This document shows, piece by piece, positions 54,869 through 64,000 of a stretch of 64,000 nt of DNA. Made by a program: the position numbers and the translations under genes. The notes below the pieces were generated by a model. It worked only from the letters and a program-made list of their open reading frames with translations. It ran no database searches and was not told the DNA's origin. Position 1 is the stretch's first letter. The number at the start of each line of letters is the position of its first letter. This DNA comes from Ramazzottius varieornatus (lineage: Eukaryota; Tardigrada; Eutardigrada; Parachela; Ramazzottiidae): contig BDGG01000001.1 of NCBI GenBank assembly GCA_001949185.1, forward strand, positions 4,890,629 through 4,954,628. Reading direction: 5' to 3'.

Positions 54869-55164
54869 CTTATATAGGCCCCATCCATGGACTTGTGATT
54901 TCTGAAATCTGAACCCGAACACTGAACCGGCTAGAACGCCAAACGGCTAAAGTCGCTAAACCGAACGGTCCGAACTTTCCTTGCTCTCCTGGATTTTATT
55001 TGTTACTCCTCATCATTTCTCGGCGGCTCACCCTTATCGGAGCCTTCACGTTGCTGTCTGTCTGAAACGCAGGACGCGACGAAGAGGTGCTCGAAGTGTC
55101 TGGAAGAGTGAACAATTGGATATTTCACAGCTGAGGTGCGAGTGAGCTGTGGGAGCAGCCCAGA

Positions 55165-56596
55165 ATGCAGAAGTCCATCTCGCGGGATATTTTCGAAGGA
55201 GCGAAAGATGCGGACATACTGTCCTTTTTTGGTATGGATTCTAACAGGTCGACAGGTGTTTCTGGTAAGTTTCAGTTGTGCCAAAGACGCTTTCGTTTCA
55301 GACAGCCATCCTTTCAATGCGCTTGATCTGTTCACAAGTTACTTATGTCGTCGGAACTCCTCATCTGCAAGTCTACGGTTGGAATCTCTGTTTTAATAAT
55401 ATTGCGAGTTATTCTGCGTTTTTCATGCCTGTTCTTCTCACGTATCTTTCAGGACATTCGTACACTTCTTATGTCTGGAACATGATTCCGTATACTGGAA
55501 GAAGCGTCTTGGGACTAATACCGAGGAGACCAGGTAAGACATCAGTATTGCTGTACTGTTCGCGTATGACGTCAGGACGCTGCGGCACATTAACAGCCAT
55601 CTGTTCCGTTACGTCATGAGCCACTTAAGCGGAATTTCAACTGTAAGCTATTTGTATAGAACTTTCAGTCGGGATTTCCAGGTGGGCTTTCCTCGACTTC
55701 ACGGATGACTTCTTTGGATGGGACAATGACAAGCCGATGCTTATCTCTGAGCATATACTGGAAAAGATATCGCAGTCTGCGTCTTCAAATAACACTTCTG
55801 GCGATCACCTCGTCGCCATCGACTCCACGACTAGCCTTCTCCTGAGTCTTTCCGTGACGGAACTTGCCTCCCTCCTCGCCCGAATCCCCAAAGTAATATC
55901 CGGTATGCTTTGATGTTTGGTGATGCCTGTAGGCTCATTGGTTCTTCGTCGATATGCTCTGACTAACTTCTTTCCTTAGATCGTGGGAAGCCGGACTGTC
56001 GGAGTTCCATTGTCCTTCTGCATCACGCCGATCTGTTCGACCATCAGGCAGAACGAGTTTTAAGGGCTCTTAGTTCTTCCTGCATTACTTTAACATCCGT
56101 CGGCTTCAGCAAGTCAGAACAGCAAGAGTGTATCTGCCAAGTCCACCATCAGCAGCACCAAGAGTCCTTCAAAAAGCAGGTTTGTCTCTTTCTTTCCGTT
56201 CCGTAATCCGGGTATCAAGCAAATCCGCCTTGTAAGTTTCGTCTCGTTCACAGGTCGAACGGATCACTATAAGTAAGCACTGGAAGACTTCTTTCGACCT
56301 GGTCAGTGGCTCGCGGGGACTTTCTTCAGGCAAAGCTGCGATATCGCAACGAGATTCTGAGGTGAACTGGAGAGTAGGACCGTGTGGAACTTTCGGATTG
56401 AAGTTTAATACTGATTTTTGTGACTTTCTATTCGCAGACGGACCCCACTGGAAAGCTGTCTTTCAACTTACAACTCAAAGACAGTGAAAAAGTAGCCAGG
56501 AGCCAAGTTCAATTGCCGCACACGAAAGGTGGCAGAGTTATTTATTACGAGCCCGACGAAGCTGATGATATTGATTACGAAGACCCCGACGAATAG
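55165..56596 (+). CDS. ELP5: Elongator complex protein 5
   Basis: Subunit of the Elp4-5-6 ring of Elongator, which acts in wobble-uridine tRNA modification. Seven exons: 55165..55264, 55302..55370, 55453..55533, 55669..55902, 55980..56179, 56254..56361, 56438..56596; 316 aa in one frame (human about 300). The fold is a RecA-like ATPase without catalytic motifs. Recognised chiefly by the C-terminus: DPTGKLSFNLQLKDSEKVAR then VIYYEPDEADDIDYEDPDE, matching the conserved YEPDxxDDxDxEDPDDD tail, and by WAFLDFTDDFFGWDND and HLVAIDSTTSLLLSLS (equivalent of the ALDSLSWLLL strand). The N-terminal exons are small and poorly conserved, so joins 1-3 are less certain. Intron 1 is only 37 nt, the shortest here, and could be misplaced. 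Convergent with ATP5F1A, 179 bp apart. Confidence 0.85.
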
Positions 56597-56775
56597 AAAC
56601 GAAACTATTTCTTTCACTTTCGTCATGTTTTGCGTTTTAGTACAGTCGAAAGCTGATGTCTCGATTCGTCTTACAACTGCTCGCACAACCAAACGTGGAC
56701 AAATTATACAATGCCTTCTTTCAAGCATATTCGATACACAAAATTTGTAGTTAAAACTGCAAAGCCCATATTCAT

Positions 56776-59269
<2,494 letters not shown>

Positions 59270-60165
59270 CTTGCTTGTGTTGGGATGCGGAAGATGGAGG
59301 ATGACTATACAGATCGGAGTAAAAGAGGAGGCTTCGGAAGATGGGCAAAGAAGCTGGAACTGCGTGTGTCTTTTCGCCGTGATCGCCCTGCAAAGATCTT
59401 ACCGTATTCTGCTGAATGTAGGACCGGGCCACGTGGTATTTGTCCTTCTGTTCAGTAGGCGTTTAGGCACGTGGTACGGTGTGTAGGCAGCTAGATACTA
59501 AAGAACGTGGACAGAACGCAAGGAGCGATTTGGAACGCCCACATAGCCACTGATGGCAGGCTGAAAGGTGCCACAAACTCACGATCAAATTTCTTGATTG
59601 AACAGTTCAACAATCAATCGTCCGCACTGGAAGTGGCGGGGGTTTCGAAGGGTTACCAAAACCAGTAAAAATTCAATCTGTATTCAACGACTTGCTGGAC
59701 CTCTAGCTTGTAAGGAACTCAGCGTCTTTTGACAGCTTCGTTTTGTTCTCTGTTCTTTAGTTTTCTCGAAAAGCTTCGAGACCTTGCCTCTTATACTCGA
59801 ACTCTTTCATTTGTGTGGCCAATTTTCATTCTTCGACCTGCAACTGGTTAAGCGCTCATCCGCGCGTTTGCAGTCTTTGGCGGTCTCACCATCTTCCGGG
59901 TATTCGGTATCGCAATGCGGAACAGATACGGTACATTACTTTGTGGAATCTGCAACCTCCGAACCTACAGATTTATTGCAAAGTCGATGCTGAAGGCAAA
60001 ATGCGCAGTTTTCAAGCAGGCTCGACGGCGCAGCTCAATCAGCATTTTATTGTATTTCAGGCGAAGGCGATTTGAATTGGCACAGTAACGTCACTACATC
60101 TCGAAATGGGTCGGCTCACGCCCATTTCCATCATTTCTAGGATGGCGATGGGGCATAGGACCAAC
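59270..60165. other. Intergenic, no feature seen
   Basis: ATP5F1A upstream region on one side and the 3' side of the Gly/Ser-rich gene on the other. The frames at 59784-60075 have no domain. Confidence 0.45.
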
Positions 60166-60816
60166 TTATCCGATGGCACTTCCGTGGCCCATGGCATTTC
60201 CGGTCGAGTCCTGCCATGCCATGTTGTTGGTAATGGCTTTACCTTGTCCATGTGGACTCGCTACACGTGTATTGGCATCTCCTCCGCCGAAGACTCCACG
60301 ACGGTTGGCACCTGCCGGTCGAACCCAGTCCACGTAAGTGTTAAGTCAAGTTTGATTCCCCAAAACTCCTGACTTACCTCCAACCGAGCTTCCGAATGCT
60401 TTACCGTTTCCAATAGTATTCGAACTACCAATGGAGTTGGACTGCTTGATACCTGGAGCGCTCATACCGAATCCCATACTGACAGTGTCGGCGAAATTGA
60501 CGGGGTTCCTCAGGTTATGCGGATCATGAGCCACCGACATGGAAATTCCTCCACCTTGTGCTGTACTGTTTGCCGCCGTAGTCGGACTGATGTACTTCGA
60601 CAGATGGTAATGCAAACAGTTAAAACCAGGAGAGTAGATTTCAGGTTTTCCATTGCTAATTGTATCTTCTAGGAGAGGTAAACCAAGTAGGATGTCTGGA
60701 CTTTTTGACGAAGAAACAAAACTACGGTACGGGCAATGAACGGATTCGAAGACTGGTGGTATAGAATATTGCTGATAAAGTACTGGTAACGTGCTGACTT
60801 CACTAGTTTTGGTCAT
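60166..60816 (-). CDS. Uncharacterised Gly/Ser/Asn-rich protein
   Basis: Two exons: complement(60378..60816) and (60166..60311), phase 1, 66-nt intron (GTAAGT...CGGCAG); 194 aa. No recognised domain. The C-terminal half is low-complexity: SMGFGMSAPGIKQSNSIGSS, GNGKAFGSSVGGANRRGVFG, ending GNAMGHGSAIG. The spliced product joins SSVGG to ANRRGVFGGG, giving a continuous Gly-rich tract, which supports the intron. The first ~80 residues (MTKTSEVSTLPVLYQQYS) differ in composition and could instead be non-coding if the real start is a further spliced exon (acceptor TACATCAG inside). Confidence 0.5.
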
Positions 60817-61703
60817 CGAGAGCTATTTTGCCGGAAGATATTGGGTTCGTTCGATGGCAGTGCATGCACGATATGTCCTTGGGCTATACTCGGAGTCTGC
60901 GGAGACTCGAGTTAATATAGTGTTCAAGTTGCCACTCCCGTTCACTTTGCAACTGTAGCTACGGCCTTGCTCCGCCCCTTTCGCGACGTGTAACTACATT
61001 TTGCTTTCCGGAGCTCCCCTTATTTTCGAAAAATAGCGTAATCGGAGTTACGGTTGGCTAGCAATTGGGAAGCATGGTGGCTGCCTAACTATTCAAAGTT
61101 CTGATCAGCTGCTGCGCTTATGAGTGACGTTGCAACTCATCTTAGCTACAGTGGGACTTTCATCTGGCAGTGGCAACTTAATGTGTGTAATATCCACGTG
61201 CAGTATCAGCAGTGATCTCCCAAAATCGCAAAAGAAATCGTTAGGCGTGTGCTAGTTTCATCGCCAATTTAATGCAAAATCATTGATCATCGTTTCGAGC
61301 CTGTGGTGGCTTCCGCACCGGCGCCGGTCGAAAGGAATGAAATACCGGAAGTGCACCGCGCCACCTGTAAGAGCACCCTGCGCCAGAGCAATTCTTTTGG
61401 AGCGCCTTTCTGCTTTATGGCGGCTTTTTTCCATTTTTCTAGAACAGCCTACTTTTGTGTCGCGGAGACGGAAAACATTGCACCACCGAGGCAAAACAGT
61501 TGGAAACCCGGCAAACGGTTTGCAGATAGGCGCACAGGTAATTACAAGACCAAATTGACTTGAGCTCGGGTGGAGCCCAGATAGTATGTTAATACAGTGA
61601 ATATCGTAAGCGGTCATGGTGTTTTTGACGAGGTTGCCGGTTTCTATTCGATTGTCGATGAAGTTGCCTGATCACTCGATCGGATTACCGACAGATTAGC
61701 AGC
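60817..61703. other. Intergenic, weak overlapping frames only
   Basis: The 119-codon frame 61258-61617 (minus) and the overlapping plus frames have no recognisable domain and no splice context. Confidence 0.4.
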
Positions 61704-61973
61704 TCACCCAGCAAGCAGCCTCCACTTGTTCAGTGCCCGGCAAACAATCCCATTTTGTTGTACACGCTTGGCTTGCTGACGAAGCTGGTGAGAGCCGTAA
61801 TCATTACTGAATGCCGTGTGGGTACCTTCTATCGACAATCCTTTTGCTGACGGCTGAGAGCAGCAAGAGAGACTACGGCAGCATTGCACACCTGTTGCAA
61901 CAACCCATCCACTTATCATAATGACAAGGACACCTACCGCACACAGTCGAGAACTTTGATCCACACTGCTCAT
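61704..61973 (-). CDS. Small secreted protein / possible propeptide
   Basis: 89 codons from ATG to TGA. It begins MSSVDQSSRLC, then the hydrophobic stretch AVGVLVIMISGWVVATGVQ, a good signal peptide or anchor, then two CC pairs and a QQAKR dibasic site followed by VQQNGIVCRALNKWRLLAG. The layout is compatible with a neuropeptide or small Cys-rich secreted protein, but I recognise no family. GGGTGAGC at the stop is also a good donor, so the gene might continue. The start is 255 bp from the divergent USH1G-like gene. Confidence 0.35.
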   Translation of the reverse strand: MSSVDQSSRLCAVGVLVIMISGWVVATGVQCCRSLSCCSQPSAKGLSIEGTHTAFSNDYGSHQLRQQAKRVQQNGIVCRALNKWRLLAG

Positions 61974-62227
61974 ATTTGGTGCATGCTTGCTAGAGTCTGC
62001 AGCCTTATCGCTTTATCGTCAAGGTTTATACATTTATTGATATCCCTAATCACCGAAAGGGCAGCCATGTAACAAAGGCGCAACTCGAAACATCCGGTCC
62101 GCTGTATGGAGGACTCCTTCAAGATTATTCCATGTAATGGTGGAATTTGATTTCGAAGACTTTTCATCCTTGTTCTCATCCGGAATTGTGGATGAGGAAA
62201 TCGTACGTCAAGAAATAATTTCTCAAA

Positions 62228-64000
62228 ATGAGCTCGAAGGCGGAATGGCACGAGAGGTTTCACCAAGCAGCGAAAGATGGTAATATGGAACTGCTGAGTA
62301 AAGCTAACCGGAAGGATGCCAATCTAAGAGATGAAGACGGTATGACACCAACGTTATGGGCCGCGTACTACGGAAACCTGGCTGCCTTACGGAAGGTGAT
62401 CGAAAGAGGGTAAGTTTACACTCGTCTATTACAATAAACCCCACCAGATAATCAACGACGTTTGGTGCCACGGAAAATTCCAGAACTCAATCAGATAATA
62501 CTGACTTTCAAACTTCGTTCTGAAACCGAGGTTTTTTCAAAGCTCAGAGAAACCTGGCTTAAGCTTCAGCCGGTTAACATGCAATGCCTGCTGGCACAGC
62601 GCCCTCTCTTGCACGCTGCATTCGAGTACTTTGACCGGTGAGCGACAGTCTATTCACTGTGACTGCGTTCAGTGGTTCTCAAAACATTGTAACAATAAAA
62701 TATTTACATTCGCTAATGAGTTTGCTCGACCTTATTGAACTGCTTTGTCCTTCAGTTCTTCTCAGGACCCATAGATTTATTTGTTATCTGTCTCTCGATA
62801 CAATGGCTCTCTCAGAACGACAATGACAACTAGGCTAGTCAAGCTGAGTACACGTAGGTGTACAGAACTTGCTTTTGATCGGTGCTCTGATTGATTGCAG
62901 TGGGAACCCAGACAAATGCGACCATCTGGGAAACACGGCTCTACACTGCGCGGCATCTCGCGGCCACTTCAACTGCGTATCGTATTTGATCAACTTTGGC
63001 TGCAACCTGTGGGCAATGGACAACAGCCACCGGTCCGCCATGGATCTGGCCAGCTTGCATGATCGACAGGATATTGTGAAGCTCCTCGATCAAGCACGCG
63101 CCAACGAACGGCACAAAAACGCCAAAAATGCAAGGAAACTACAGGAAGCTGCCGTTCTAGACGCCGATGCTCGCATTAAAGAATTCGAGAAACGGCAGAG
63201 AAAACTTCACGATAAGATGCGAACCGGTTCTTCCAGCAATTACATGTCCCAGTCTGCACCAGCACCTCGTACAGGTAACTAAAACCTATCGACCAGCTCT
63301 ATTTTTGTCCTGTTATTATGGGTGAATGACGCAACCTATCTGTTTTCCAACAGAGCCATCAACTTCAACGAGTGCTTCCGGCAAAACTGACCCAGTTTTT
63401 GCGCCACAAGTTCCGCCACGACCGGTCCTCTCCTCGACAGGTGGGCAAGCTCTGCTGCTACCAAGAGCTCAAAGTGCCACTCGGAAGACTCATCCAAGTG
63501 GGTGGCGACCCGATGACGCCATTAGTCTGGCGCCCTCCGACATGACGTTCCGTAGCGATTCGGGCTACGGGGACGACGACATACATTCACCCGGACAGTT
63601 CCCTATCCGAAGCGGTCTGCCCGGTTTCACAAGGGCGTTCCTCCCAAAGATGCAACCACTACAAGCCGAGAACTTGTATTCATTATCTATGGACGGGACC
63701 ACAAGACGCGTACTTTCTCAGGACCTCACGGAAGAGGACGATAGGTATCCAGGTCCTTCGAGCTCGTCGCGACAAGCGGCTTCCGGATGGCGACAGTACG
63801 ACTTGACTGATGAAGAAAGCGAAGAAGAAGGCAACGACCAAGATTTGAAAATGTTCCTAACTGGTAACGGACTAGGGAAACTGTATCCGTTGTTTCAGAA
63901 GAAAGAGATTGACGACGTACAGACCTTGCTTTTGTTGTCCGAAACGGATTTGGAGAAAGTGGGGATAGAACTGGGTTCGAGGAAGAGACTAATGCAGGCT
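62228..64000 (+). CDS. USH1G/ANKS4B-like ankyrin-repeat and SAM scaffold (3' end cut off)
   Basis: Exons 62228..62409, 62901..63274, 63354..>64000, one frame. Residues 1-130 are ankyrin repeats: EWHERFHQAAKDGNMELLSK, DEDGMTPTLWAAYYGNLAAL, NPDKCDHLGNTALHCAASRG, WAMDNSHRSAMDLASLHDRQ, close to human USH1G (SANS). A basic coiled-coil region follows (ARIKEFEKRQRKLHDKM), then a Ser/Pro linker with SGYGDDD, then a SAM domain near the window end (LKMFLTGNGLGKLYPLFQKK, LLLSETDLEKVGIELGSRKR). In vertebrates SANS/ANKS4B link myosin VII and harmonin at stereocilia or microvilli; a similar scaffold role is inferred. The C-terminal residues and the PDZ-binding tail lie outside the window. Intron 1 (491 nt) is long for this window. 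Confidence 0.9.

Larger units (their letters stand above)
53272..55164. other. Intergenic region with repeats
   Basis: Includes a 4 x 12-bp array (53882-53929), the poly(A) signal at 53985 and the TIR element copy 2 (54281-54868). The frame at 53429-53743 has no domain. Confidence 0.5.

Overview
This window is nuclear DNA of an invertebrate animal. Every confident gene is a spliced metazoan gene with GT-AG introns mostly 50-120 nt long, and the proteins are animal-type: exocyst subunit Sec10/EXOC5, an M13 (neprilysin-like) peptidase, a Fusilli/ESRP splicing factor, a beta-1,3-galactosyltransferase, a BTB-BACK protein, an adiponectin receptor (PAQR), TRMT10A, Elongator subunit ELP5, mitochondrial ATP synthase alpha and a USH1G/ANKS4B-type ankyrin-SAM scaffold. 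Small introns and abundant short inverted-repeat transposons suggest a compact ecdysozoan genome (a tardigrade would fit), but I cannot name the species. All exon joins were made by eye from splice sites plus phase; for the conserved genes the joined exons keep one frame throughout.

Layout. 1-1.5 kb: 5' part of a secreted LamG-like protein (minus). 1.5-6.5 kb: no confident gene; two foldback/MITE elements and a gypsy reverse-transcriptase relic. 6.5-7.4 kb: four-helix membrane protein (plus). 7.4-12.9 kb: no confident gene; a dispersed TIR element and an assembly gap inside an inverted repeat. 12.9-15.6 kb: EXOC5 (minus), divergent from a 14-exon M13 peptidase at 16.9-20.4 kb (plus). 22.7-24.9 kb: a complete 2.26 kb DNA transposon. 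27.2-30.7 kb: Fusilli/ESRP. 31.2-32.6 kb: B3GalT. 33.3-35.5 kb: BTB-BACK. 36.5-38.2 kb: adiponectin receptor (minus). 38.2-42.1 kb: a block of nested pogo-type transposon and MITEs. 42.2-50.2 kb: the most unusual locus, six tandem copies of a BEN-like module. 50.7-51.9 kb: TRMT10A (minus), divergent from an RGG-box protein. 55.2-56.6 kb: ELP5, convergent with ATP5F1A (56.8-59.3 kb, minus). 60.2-60.8 kb: Gly/Ser-rich protein (minus). 61.7-62.0 kb: small secreted candidate. 62.2 kb to the edge: USH1G-like gene, running off the window.

Two observations stand out. (1) The 42-50 kb locus encodes six diverged copies of a roughly 110-residue module, each split by a phase-1 intron at the same place, with acidic linkers between. 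One exon carries an inserted inverted-repeat element flanked by a 3-bp duplication, and there is one in-frame stop and about three frameshifts. (2) A family of about 120-bp hairpin elements with the core AAGTGGCGCA/TGCGCCACTT occurs about 11 times. Every copy I found lies between exons (introns of four loci), eight of them in the BEN-like locus. The conserved genes are unrelated housekeeping or developmental functions, and I see no operon or pathway linking them.
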